A stretch of DNA of 5,784 nucleotides from Betaproteobacteria bacterium UBA5582. Its GTDB lineage: Bacteria; Pseudomonadota; Gammaproteobacteria; Burkholderiales; Rhodocyclaceae. This document shows, piece after piece, positions 1 through 5,544 of the stretch. Made by a program: the position numbers and the translations under genes. The number at the start of each line of letters is the position of its first letter. The stretch's first letter is position 1. Below the pieces are notes generated by a model. The model was not told where the DNA came from. It did not search any database and worked only from the letters and a program-made list of their open reading frames with translations. The DNA lies in assembly GCA_002425245.1 (NCBI GenBank), contig DILW01000107.1:1-5784 (forward strand), written 5' to 3'.

Positions 1-735
1 GACCTGCATGCCGCCTGGGGCCTGGCCGGCTGGGCCGGGGTGCTGCTGGCGGCGGTGGCCTACGTCGTGGTGCCGATGTTCCAGCTGACGCCGGGTTATG
101 CGGCGCGGCCGGCGTGGCGCTTCCCGCTTTTCCTGTTCGCCGTGCTGCTCGCCTGGAGCGTTGCGCTGGCGTTCGACGCCGAATGGCCGGCGCAACTCGG
201 CCGCCTGCTGCTTGCCGCCGGCGGTGCTGCCTTTGCGGTGCAGACCCTGCGCCTGCAGGCGCAGCGGCGGCGGGCGCGGCCCGACACCACCTTCCGTTAC
301 TGGCAGTTCGGCCTTTACGGTGCGCTGCTGGCGCTTGCCATGCTTGCTGCCGGCGCGCTGTTCCCGGCGCTCGCCGACGATCCGCGGTGGACGCCGGCCT
401 TCGGCCTGGTCTTGCTGCTCGGCGCCTTCGTGCCGCTGATCGTCGGCATGCTGGCCAAGATCGTCCCCTTCCTGCTCTGGCTCGACCTGCAGAACCAGGG
501 GCTGGTCGGCAAGGCCCTGCCGCCGATGAACAAGCTGCTGCCCGAGGCGCCGATGCAGCGGCAGTTCCAGGTCTTCGTCGCCGCCGCCGGGCTGGCGCTG
601 GTCGCCGTTTTTCTGCCCGACTGGCTGAGCCGGCCGGCAGGATTGCTGCTGATTGCGGCCGCGCTCTGGCTCGCCGTCAATCTGCTGCAGGCAGCGTGGC
701 GGCACGGCCGGCAGTTGCAACAGGCGCCGGCATGA
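1..735 (+). CDS. Polytopic inner-membrane protein, 5' end missing
   Basis: The frame is open from the first base to a TGA at 733-735, giving 244 visible residues; the true start lies before the window, so the first ATG at 40 is not taken as the start. About seven hydrophobic segments can be seen, at roughly residues 5-26, 40-58, 64-80, 99-122, 132-160, 184-203 and 209-228. An Arg-rich cytoplasmic-looking loop (QRRRARP) separates the third and fourth, and the C-terminus is basic. Two Pro-containing stretches stand out, VVPMFQLTP early and KIVPFLLWLDLQ in the long fifth segment. I have a faint memory of similar motifs in uncharacterised proteobacterial membrane proteins related to respiratory or NnrS/heme-copper-oxidase-like proteins, but cannot confirm a family. 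The stop overlaps the start of the next gene (ATGA), so the two are probably co-transcribed and translationally coupled. No enzymatic function can be assigned from sequence alone. Confidence 0.8.
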   Translation, partial: DLHAAWGLAGWAGVLLAAVAYVVVPMFQLTPGYAARPAWRFPLFLFAVLLAWSVALAFDAEWPAQLGRLLLAAGGAAFAVQTLRLQAQRRRARPDTTFRYWQFGLYGALLALAMLAAGALFPALADDPRWTPAFGLVLLLGAFVPLIVGMLAKIVPFLLWLDLQNQGLVGKALPPMNKLLPEAPMQRQFQVFVAAAGLALVAVFLPDWLSRPAGLLLIAAALWLAVNLLQAAWRHGRQLQQAPA

Positions 736-1112
736 ACACCTACCTGCTGCTGCGCCACCTGCACATCAGCTGCGTCGTCCTCAGCGGCGCCGGTTTCCTG
801 CTCCGCCTGTACTGGATGGCGAGTGAGTCGCCGCGCCTGCGCCAGCGCCTGACCCGCACTCTGCCGCACGTGATCGACAGCGTACTGCTCGGCAGCGCGC
901 TGACCCTGGCGGTGTGGAGCAGCCAGTATCCCCTCGTCGACGGCTGGCTGACCGCCAAGCTGGGCGGTCTGCTCGCCTACATCGGACTGGGTACGATGGC
1001 CTTGAAGCGCGGCCGGACGCGCACCGCCCGCCTGCGCTACGGGGCGCTGGCGGTGCTTGCCTACGGCTATATCGTCGGCGTCGCGCTGACCCGCAATCCC
1101 TTCCTGCTATAA
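732..1112 (+). CDS. SirB2-family small membrane protein
   Basis: A complete 126-residue protein. It has four predicted membrane helices at roughly residues 5-28, 48-63, 74-92 and 102-120. The features I associate with the SirB2 family are an N-terminal LLLRHLHISCVVLSG stretch with two His, an Arg at the end of helix 1 (FLLRLYW), and the LPHVIDSVLL motif (residues 44-53) leading into helix 2. The length is normal for the family. SirB2 was named from a Salmonella locus affecting invasion-gene expression, but its biochemical role is not established and a virulence role should not be inferred here. The start at 732 is chosen because the ATG overlaps the stop of the preceding gene (ATGA); there is no clear Shine-Dalgarno, which fits translational coupling. 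The open frame extends further upstream, but that part lies inside the preceding gene. The 3' end overlaps the convergent regulator gene by 6 bp. Confidence 0.88.
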   Translation: MNTYLLLRHLHISCVVLSGAGFLLRLYWMASESPRLRQRLTRTLPHVIDSVLLGSALTLAVWSSQYPLVDGWLTAKLGGLLAYIGLGTMALKRGRTRTARLRYGALAVLAYGYIVGVALTRNPFLL

Positions 1113-3092
1113 CTTGCCGAGCTTGCGGTAGAGCGTGTTGCGGCTGATGCCGAGCTGGCGGGCAGCCGCCGAGACGTTGCCGTTGGCCTGGTCGAGCGCG
1201 CGCTGGGCGAGCTGGCGGCCGACTTCCTCCAGACTGCCGACCGGATTCTCCAGCGGCGCTGCTGCCCACTGGGGTTCCTGTCCCGGTGCGGTCGAGGCCA
1301 GCGGCGCCTCGAACAGCTCCTCCGGCAAGTGCGACTCATGCACCGTCGATTCGTCGTCGTCGAGCAGGGCGATAGTCACCCGGATCACGTTGAACAACTG
1401 GCGGATGTTGCCCGGCCAGGCGTAGCGTTCGATCACCTGCAGGGCGCCTTCGGTGAAGCGCACCGGGCCGCGCTGGCAGCATTCGCCAGCGGCCAGCTTG
1501 GCCACCAGCTGGCGGATGTCACTGCGTTCGCGCAGCGGCGGCAGGGTCACGCTCATGCCGTTGAGGCGGTAGTAGAGATCCTCGCGGAAGCTGCCGCGGG
1601 CGACTTCCTCGCGCAGCTTGCGGTGGGTGGCGCAGACCAGCGAGATGTCCACCTGGACCTCGCGCGTGCTGCCCAGCGGTGTGACGGCGCGTTCCTGCAG
1701 CACGCGCAGCAGCCGCGCCTGCATGCTGAGCGGCATGTCGCCGATTTCGTCGAGGAAGAGGGTGCCGCCGTGCGCCTGCTGGATCTTGCCCGGCGCGCCT
1801 TCCTTACGCGCACCGGTGAAGGCGCCGCCCTGGTAGCCGAAGAGTTCGGATTCGATCAGGCTTTCCGGGATCGACGCGCAGTTGAGGGCGACAAAGGGAC
1901 GGTCGGCGCGCGGGCCGCTATTGTGGAAGGCCTTGGCAAACATCTCCTTGCCGGCGCCGGATTCGCCCTGGATCATGATCGGGATGTCGCGCCCGAGCAT
2001 GCGCCGGGCGCGGTCGATGGCCAGTTGCAGGCGGGCGTCGCCGGTGTTGATGGTGTCCAGCGTCAGCGCCTGCGGTGCAGCCGGTTCGCTGCGCCGCGGG
2101 GTGGCCTGGCGGGCGGCAGCATCAACGTCGTAGACCCGGCCGGCGGTTGAACTGGCCGGCAAGCTACCGCGCAACACCAGGTTGATCGTCCGGCCGTTGA
2201 CCGTGATCGTGCTGTGCCCCTGGTTGTTCTGCCGCTGGCGGTCGATCAGCGTGCCCAGATTGTGCTCGAAGACCATCGAGAAATCGCGGCGGACCGCGTC
2301 GACGCGGCGGATGCCGAGGATTTCCAGACCGTTGTAGTTGATTGCCTTGACCTGGCCGTCCGGGCTCACCGCTGCCTGGCCTTCCTTGGGGCTGCCCAGG
2401 TAGTCGGGGCGAGGGTGGAAGCAGACGATGATGTCGTTGCCGTGCGCCGACTCGAATAGCCGTTTTTCCGCCAGCGCCGTGGACAGCCGGGCCAGCCCCA
2501 GGGTGTGGCGCTGTGCCGCCCGGTAGTCGCCGGAAATATCGAGGACACCGATCAGCGCGCCGTCCGGGCCGAAGATCGGGCTGGCGCAGCAGGTCAGGAA
2601 GCCGTTGTGTTCGAGAAAATGCTCGGCGCCCAGCACTTCCACCGGGCGTTCTTCGGACAGCGCGGTGCCGATCGCGTTGGTGCCGCGCTGGTTCTCGTCC
2701 CAGGAGGCACCGGGGGCGAGGGCGACGCGGTCGGCGCGGTCGACGAAATCGGGATCGCCGACGGTGTCGAGCAGCAAGCCGTTGGCGTCGGCCAGGATGA
2801 CCATGCTGCCCGAGTCGCGGATCTGCTCATAGACATGTTCCATGATCGGCCGCACTTGCTGCAGCAGGTAGCGGTTACGGAATTGCTCGCTCTTCAGTGC
2901 CACCCGGTCAAGCGACTCGACGCCCGGCAGCGCGTAGTTCTCGGTCAGCCCGAAGCGTCGGCAGCGTTCCCAGGAACGCAGGATGAGCGGGTCGATCATC
3001 CCGGCCGGCAGCTCTCCGCGTTCGAAAAATGCCTGCCGCGCCTCGCGCAGGCGTGGGCCGTGCAGGCCGGCAACGACTTGAATCTGTCCCAT
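1107..3092 (-). CDS. Sigma-54-dependent Fis-family transcriptional activator, AcoR type
   Basis: A bacterial enhancer-binding protein of 661 residues that would activate RNA polymerase-sigma-54 by ATP hydrolysis. In order: an N-terminal helical segment with the SWERCRRFGL signature typical of AcoR-like proteins; a GAF sensor region at about 75-220 containing WDENQRGTNAIGTAL and FLTCCASPIFG; a PAS-like segment at about 240-315; a linker; and the AAA+ domain at about 345-585. The AAA+ domain has Walker A GESGAGKE (376-383), an intact GAFTGA sigma-54 contact loop (423-428), Walker B FLDEIGD (446-452), the FREDLYYRLN arginine region and sensor II WPGNIRQL. A Fis-type helix-turn-helix (NVSAAARQLGISRNTLYRKL) closes the protein. 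AcoR-type activators are known to control acetoin and alcohol oxidation genes; the divergent operon with its -24/-12 promoter is the evident target. The inducer cannot be read from sequence. An in-frame ATG at 3140 would add 16 hydrophilic residues. I prefer 3092 because only it has a good Shine-Dalgarno. Confidence 0.95.
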   Translation of the reverse strand: MGQIQVVAGLHGPRLREARQAFFERGELPAGMIDPLILRSWERCRRFGLTENYALPGVESLDRVALKSEQFRNRYLLQQVRPIMEHVYEQIRDSGSMVILADANGLLLDTVGDPDFVDRADRVALAPGASWDENQRGTNAIGTALSEERPVEVLGAEHFLEHNGFLTCCASPIFGPDGALIGVLDISGDYRAAQRHTLGLARLSTALAEKRLFESAHGNDIIVCFHPRPDYLGSPKEGQAAVSPDGQVKAINYNGLEILGIRRVDAVRRDFSMVFEHNLGTLIDRQRQNNQGHSTITVNGRTINLVLRGSLPASSTAGRVYDVDAAARQATPRRSEPAAPQALTLDTINTGDARLQLAIDRARRMLGRDIPIMIQGESGAGKEMFAKAFHNSGPRADRPFVALNCASIPESLIESELFGYQGGAFTGARKEGAPGKIQQAHGGTLFLDEIGDMPLSMQARLLRVLQERAVTPLGSTREVQVDISLVCATHRKLREEVARGSFREDLYYRLNGMSVTLPPLRERSDIRQLVAKLAAGECCQRGPVRFTEGALQVIERYAWPGNIRQLFNVIRVTIALLDDDESTVHESHLPEELFEAPLASTAPGQEPQWAAAPLENPVGSLEEVGRQLAQRALDQANGNVSAAARQLGISRNTLYRKLGKL

Positions 3093-3097
3093 CTTGT

Positions 3098-3103
3098 CTC
3101 TCC
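3098..3103 (-). promoter_or_regulatory. Ribosome binding site deciding the regulator start
   Basis: On the minus strand the sequence reads GGAGAG, then five bases (acaag), then ATG at 3092-3090. The upstream alternative ATG (3140-3138) is preceded only by AAGG some 14 bases away, which is poor spacing. This favours the shorter 661-residue protein. Confidence 0.65.
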
Positions 3104-3142
3104 ACCGTGTCCCGTGTTCGTTCTTTGTATGTTGTTTCATAA

Positions 3143-3183
3143 CGTAGCACTTGACCTTTTAATGAGCAATTTTTTGTGCTGCG
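3143..3183. repeat. Interrupted dyad, candidate upstream activator site
   Basis: The left arm CGTAGCAC (3143-3150) and right arm GTGCTGCG (3176-3183) are inverted copies matching at 7 of 8 positions, with 25 bases of A/T-rich sequence between. The arm centres are 33 bp apart, about three helical turns. The dyad lies roughly 100-140 bp upstream of the -24 element, where enhancer-type sites for sigma-54 activators usually sit. That the activator binds here is an inference; a dyad with this much spacing could be chance. Confidence 0.35.
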
Positions 3184-3222
3184 TCGCGACTACCAAAGCA
3201 ACGGCCGTGCCAGCGATCATCA

Positions 3223-3269
3223 GGGGCAAAACACCGGTTTTCGTTGTTTTGGGCCGATCCGGGGGCAAA
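3223..3269 (+). repeat. Direct repeat GGGGCAAA with a nested A/T-ended dyad
   Basis: GGGGCAAA occurs at 3223-3230 and again at 3262-3269, 39 bp apart, just upstream of the -24 element. The first copy runs into AAAACACCGGTTTT (3228-3241), in which AAAAC and GTTTT form a 5-base dyad with a 4-base centre. These may be part of a regulator site but are short enough to occur by chance. Confidence 0.25.
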
Positions 3270-3279
3270 TTGCTGGAGC

Positions 3280-3295
3280 TGGCACAGGGTTTGCA
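3280..3295 (+). promoter_or_regulatory. Sigma-54 (-24/-12) promoter of the pedF operon
   Basis: TGGCACAGGGTTTGCA carries the invariant GG (3281-3282) and GC (3293-3294) at the required spacing. It follows the consensus TGGCACG-N4-TTGCW at every position except one (A for G at the seventh). Transcription should start near 3306, leaving a leader of about 38 nt before the pedF start. The neighbouring divergent gene encodes a sigma-54 activator with an intact GAFTGA loop, which strongly supports function. Confidence 0.88.
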
Positions 3296-3332
3296 GACAA
3301 GCCTTACACAAGCTGTCGTTAAGCATTCACCA

Positions 3333-3338
3333 AAGGAG
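3333..3338 (+). promoter_or_regulatory. Ribosome binding site of pedF, before a GTG start
   Basis: AAGGAG lies five bases upstream of GTG at 3344. It decides the start: the codons following encode a clear signal peptide, and no in-frame ATG lies in a better place. Confidence 0.8.
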
Positions 3339-3343
3339 ACCCC

Positions 3344-3769
3344 GTGAAGCATTACACCCTTTCCCTCGGCGCCCTGGTCGCCACCCTGTGCCTGGCCACG
3401 TCCTCGCTGGTTTTTGCCCACGGCGACGTCGTGCCGCAAGCGGTCGATACCAGCGGCCTCAAGCAACTCGGCACCGACTGGCAGACCGCCAACCCCTACC
3501 GCGAAGACAAGACGGCGATCCGCATCGGCGACTCCGCCTTCAACCAGAACTGCGCGCGCTGCCACGGCCTGGGCGCGGTGTCCGGTGGTATCGCCCCCGA
3601 TCTGCGTTACCTGCCGAAGGGCGACGAGGGCGACGAAGTATTCATGCAGCGCATCCGCAAGGGCGCCGTGCGCGACGGTCGCGTCTACATGCCGCCGTTC
3701 GAAGGCACCCTGTCGCAGGAAGCGATGTGGGCGATCCGCGCCTGGCTGGAGACCGTCCATGAAGAATGA
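3344..3769 (+). CDS. pedF: Periplasmic cytochrome c-550, PedF type
   Basis: A 141-residue precursor starting at GTG. Residues 1-25 form a Sec signal peptide ending in VFA, with cleavage expected before HGDVVP. The mature part begins with the HGDVVPQAVDTSGL and NPYRED stretches typical of PedF-like cytochromes. It has one heme c attachment site CARCH (residues 70-74) and a likely distal Met ligand at M116 in YMPPF. Cytochromes of this family accept electrons from periplasmic PQQ-dependent alcohol dehydrogenases and pass them to the terminal oxidase chain; c-550 is the family name, not a measured spectrum. It is the first gene after the -24/-12 promoter, and its 3' end overlaps the next gene by 11 bp. 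The family recognition is strong; the electron donor is inferred because no dehydrogenase gene is visible here. Confidence 0.92.
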   Translation: MKHYTLSLGALVATLCLATSSLVFAHGDVVPQAVDTSGLKQLGTDWQTANPYREDKTAIRIGDSAFNQNCARCHGLGAVSGGIAPDLRYLPKGDEGDEVFMQRIRKGAVRDGRVYMPPFEGTLSQEAMWAIRAWLETVHEE

Positions 3770-4604
3770 TCGCCGCCGCTGCCTCAAGGCGCTTGCCGCG
3801 CTACCCCTGTGCCTGGCCCTGCCGGCGGTTGCCGATGCGCTGGAGACGATCCGCCAGCGCGGTCGCCTGCGCATCGCCGTCTATAACGACTTCCCGCCTT
3901 ACTCGCTGGCCGGCGGCAAGGGCATCGACGCCGACCTCGGTCGCGCCATCGCCGCCCGCCTCGGCCTCGCCGCCGAGATCGTCGGCTTCAACGCCGACGA
4001 GGACATGAGCGACGACCTGCGCAACATGGTCTGGAAAGGCCATTACCTCGGCACTCAGCCCGCCGACCTGATGCTCCACGTGCCGGTCGACGAAGGCCTG
4101 GCGCGGGCCAACGACAAGGTCCGCATCTTTGGCACCTACCACCGCGAAAGCCTGGCCGTCGCCCGCAATCCGCAGCGCGTCCCGGCGCTTGCCGGCTCCG
4201 CCGCGGTGGCGCTGGAAGTGTTCACCCGCGAGAAGATCGGCGTCGAAACCGCCACCCTGGCCGATGCCTTCCTGCTCTCCGCGCTCAACGGCCGCCTGCA
4301 CGAGAACGTCGTGCACTTCACCACCGTCGCCGAAGCCGGGCGGGCATTGACTGCCGGTCAGATCGCCGCGGTCCTCGCCCCGCGCGCCGAACTGGAAGCG
4401 GCGCTGGCCGGGCAGCAGCAGGTGGTGCTGGAAAGCGCCAACTTCGCCGAACTGAAGATCGACGGCTGGCCGCTCGGCATGGCCGTCAAGGCCGAGGAAG
4501 CGGCGCTCGCCGAAGCCGTCGGCGCCGCCGTTGCCGACCTGCGCCGCGATGGCAGCATCGCCGCCATCTTCCGCCAGCACGGCATCACCTATCAAGCCAA
4601 CTGA
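3759..4604 (+). CDS. Quinoprotein dehydrogenase-associated periplasmic binding-protein-like (MoxJ-like)
   Basis: A 281-residue precursor. The N-terminus (KNDRRRC followed by a Leu/Ala-rich core) is a Sec signal peptide, cleaved after about A25 or A27. The mature part begins ETIRQRGRLRIAVYNDFPPYS, the usual opening of type 2 periplasmic binding proteins (SBP_bac_3 fold). It continues with GIDADLGRAIAARLGL, a domain crossover around ADLMLHVPVD (102-111), and a C-terminal LRRDGSIAAIFRQHGI helix. It resembles the quinoprotein dehydrogenase-associated putative ABC substrate-binding group (TIGR03871 type), related to MoxJ/XoxJ of methanol dehydrogenase clusters. No permease or ATPase gene adjoins it, so a role in dehydrogenase maturation or activation is at least as likely as transport. 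The start at 3759 has TGGAG seven bases upstream inside pedF and gives the signal peptide directly; the open frame further upstream only shadows pedF. Confidence 0.9.
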   Translation: MKNDRRRCLKALAALPLCLALPAVADALETIRQRGRLRIAVYNDFPPYSLAGGKGIDADLGRAIAARLGLAAEIVGFNADEDMSDDLRNMVWKGHYLGTQPADLMLHVPVDEGLARANDKVRIFGTYHRESLAVARNPQRVPALAGSAAVALEVFTREKIGVETATLADAFLLSALNGRLHENVVHFTTVAEAGRALTAGQIAAVLAPRAELEAALAGQQQVVLESANFAELKIDGWPLGMAVKAEEAALAEAVGAAVADLRRDGSIAAIFRQHGITYQAN

Positions 4605-4611
4605 GGCCATC

Positions 4612-5544
4612 ATGCGCGCCACCTCCTGTTTTCTCCTTGCCCTGTTCGCCGCCACCGGCGCCTCGGCCGAACCCTATGCCTACGTGCCGAACGAAAAGGG
4701 CGCCAGTGTCAGCGTTATCGACACTACCAGCGACACCGTCGTCCGCCAGTTTCCCATCGGCGAACGGCCGCGCGGCATCGCCGGCGGCAGCGGCCGGCTC
4801 TACCTGACCGACGGTAAGAGCAACAGCCTGCTGATCGTAGACAGCGCCGCCGGCAAGCTGGAACGCCGGGTCAAGGTCGGCGATTCGCCGGAAGGCGTCA
4901 GCCTCTCGCCGGACGGCAAGCTGCTCGCCGTCGCCGTCGAGGACGACAACGTGGTCACGCTGCTCAGCGCCCCGGCGGCGAAGGAGCTGGCGCGCATCAA
5001 GGTGCACGGCAAGAACCCCGAGCACGCCGTGTTCAGCCCCGACAGCCGCTGGCTCTACGTCAGCGCCGAGGACGCCGAACAGGTCGATGTGATCGACGTC
5101 GCCGCCCGCCGCCAGGTCGCCAGCATCCCGGTCGGCCTGCGTCCGCGCGGCATCGGCTTCCTGGCCGACGGCAGCCGTGCCTACGTCGCCTGCGAACTGG
5201 CCGACAAGGTTTACGCCATCGACGTCGCCACTCACAAGGTGCTGGCCGAAATTCCTGCCGGCAAGTATCCCAATGGCGTCGCCATCCATCCGGACGGCAA
5301 GCGCGTCTATATCTCCAACGGCCGCGACGGTACGGTGATGGCCATCGACGTCGCCAGCAACACGGTGACCGGCACTGTCGCCGTCGGCAAGCGGCCCTGG
5401 AACATGGCGCTGACCCCGGACGGCGGCAAGCTCTACGTCGCCAACGGGCGCTCGAACAGCGTTTCGGTGATCGATACCGGCCGCTTCGAGAAAACCGGCG
5501 ACATTGCCGTCGGCGAACTGCCCTGGGGCGTCAGCATCCGATGA
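4612..5544 (+). CDS. YVTN beta-propeller protein, PQQ-dependent catabolism-associated
   Basis: A 310-residue precursor. Residues 1-19 are a signal peptide (MRATSCFLLALF core, ending GASA) with cleavage before EPYAYV. The remainder is seven repeats of about 41 residues, each of the form xYVxNxxxxxVxVIDxxxxxVxxxIxVGxxPxGxxxxPDGK. Their starts are near AYVPNEK, LYLTDGK, LAVAVED, LYVSAED, AYVACEL, VYISNGR and LYVANGR. Seven repeats predict one complete seven-bladed propeller. This matches the PQQ-dependent catabolism-associated beta-propeller group (TIGR03866 type), found with periplasmic quinoprotein alcohol dehydrogenases; its exact role is not known, and binding or assembly is the usual guess. 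The start is preceded by TGAGG five bases upstream, which overlaps the stop of the preceding gene, seven bases away. The third blade lacks the VIDxA strand ending (VTLLSAPAAKE), so it is the most divergent. Confidence 0.92.
   Translation: MRATSCFLLALFAATGASAEPYAYVPNEKGASVSVIDTTSDTVVRQFPIGERPRGIAGGSGRLYLTDGKSNSLLIVDSAAGKLERRVKVGDSPEGVSLSPDGKLLAVAVEDDNVVTLLSAPAAKELARIKVHGKNPEHAVFSPDSRWLYVSAEDAEQVDVIDVAARRQVASIPVGLRPRGIGFLADGSRAYVACELADKVYAIDVATHKVLAEIPAGKYPNGVAIHPDGKRVYISNGRDGTVMAIDVASNTVTGTVAVGKRPWNMALTPDGGKLYVANGRSNSVSVIDTGRFEKTGDIAVGELPWGVSIR

Larger units (their letters stand above)
3093..3343. promoter_or_regulatory. Divergent control region between the activator and the pedF operon
   Basis: This is the only sizeable non-coding stretch in the window. 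It is visibly richer in A/T than the genes around it, especially at 3151-3176. It contains the leader of the minus-strand activator, an interrupted dyad (3143-3183), two short perfect palindromes (GTCGCGAC at 3183-3190 and ACGGCCGT at 3201-3208), a GGGGCAAA direct repeat and the -24/-12 promoter for the rightward operon. I see no good sigma-70 promoter for the activator; on the minus strand only weak -35/-10-like pairs can be drawn. I also looked for an IHF consensus between the dyad and the promoter and did not find a convincing one. Confidence 0.7.

Noticed and set aside
114..731. Upstream extension of the SirB2 frame to an ATG at 114
   Set aside because: The extension translates to Ala/Arg-rich out-of-frame sequence of the preceding membrane protein; family length and the ATGA junction support the start at 732.
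1329..2150. Long plus-strand open frame of 273 codons opposite the activator gene
   Set aside because: It lies wholly antisense to the AAA+ domain, whose motifs are intact. Its product is a low-complexity Ala/Gly/Asp-rich translation typical of GC-rich antisense frames, and it lacks a credible ribosome binding site.
3151..3182. Sigma-70 promoter beginning with TTGACC on the plus strand
   Set aside because: No acceptable -10 hexamer at 16-18 bp spacing; the sigma-54 element downstream is far stronger.
2505..3347. Plus-strand open frame of 280 codons running from inside the activator to the pedF start
   Set aside because: Mostly antisense to the activator's GAF region and then crosses the promoter region; no family resemblance.
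3414..3758. Upstream extension of the binding-protein frame inside pedF
   Set aside because: The signal peptide begins at 3759 with a Shine-Dalgarno; the extension is an out-of-frame reading of the cytochrome.
3137..3874. Minus-strand open frame of 245 codons covering the divergent control region and pedF
   Set aside because: It would erase the -24/-12 promoter and oppose a clear cytochrome c gene; no recognisable domain.
3801..4655. Minus-strand open frame of 284 codons opposite the binding-protein gene
   Set aside because: Antisense shadow: the plus-strand frame has a signal peptide, domain motifs, a ribosome binding site and operon context.
4585..5289. Minus-strand open frame of 234 codons opposite the propeller gene
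   Set aside because: Antisense shadow of a repeat-containing gene; the apparent regularity of its Asp/Val/Gly-rich product mirrors the YVTN repeats.
4612..5544. DNA-level tandem repeat or mobile repeat array
   Set aside because: The recurring ATCGACGTCGCC-like stretches encode the VID motif of the propeller blades and diverge between copies, so they are protein repeats, not a separate DNA repeat.
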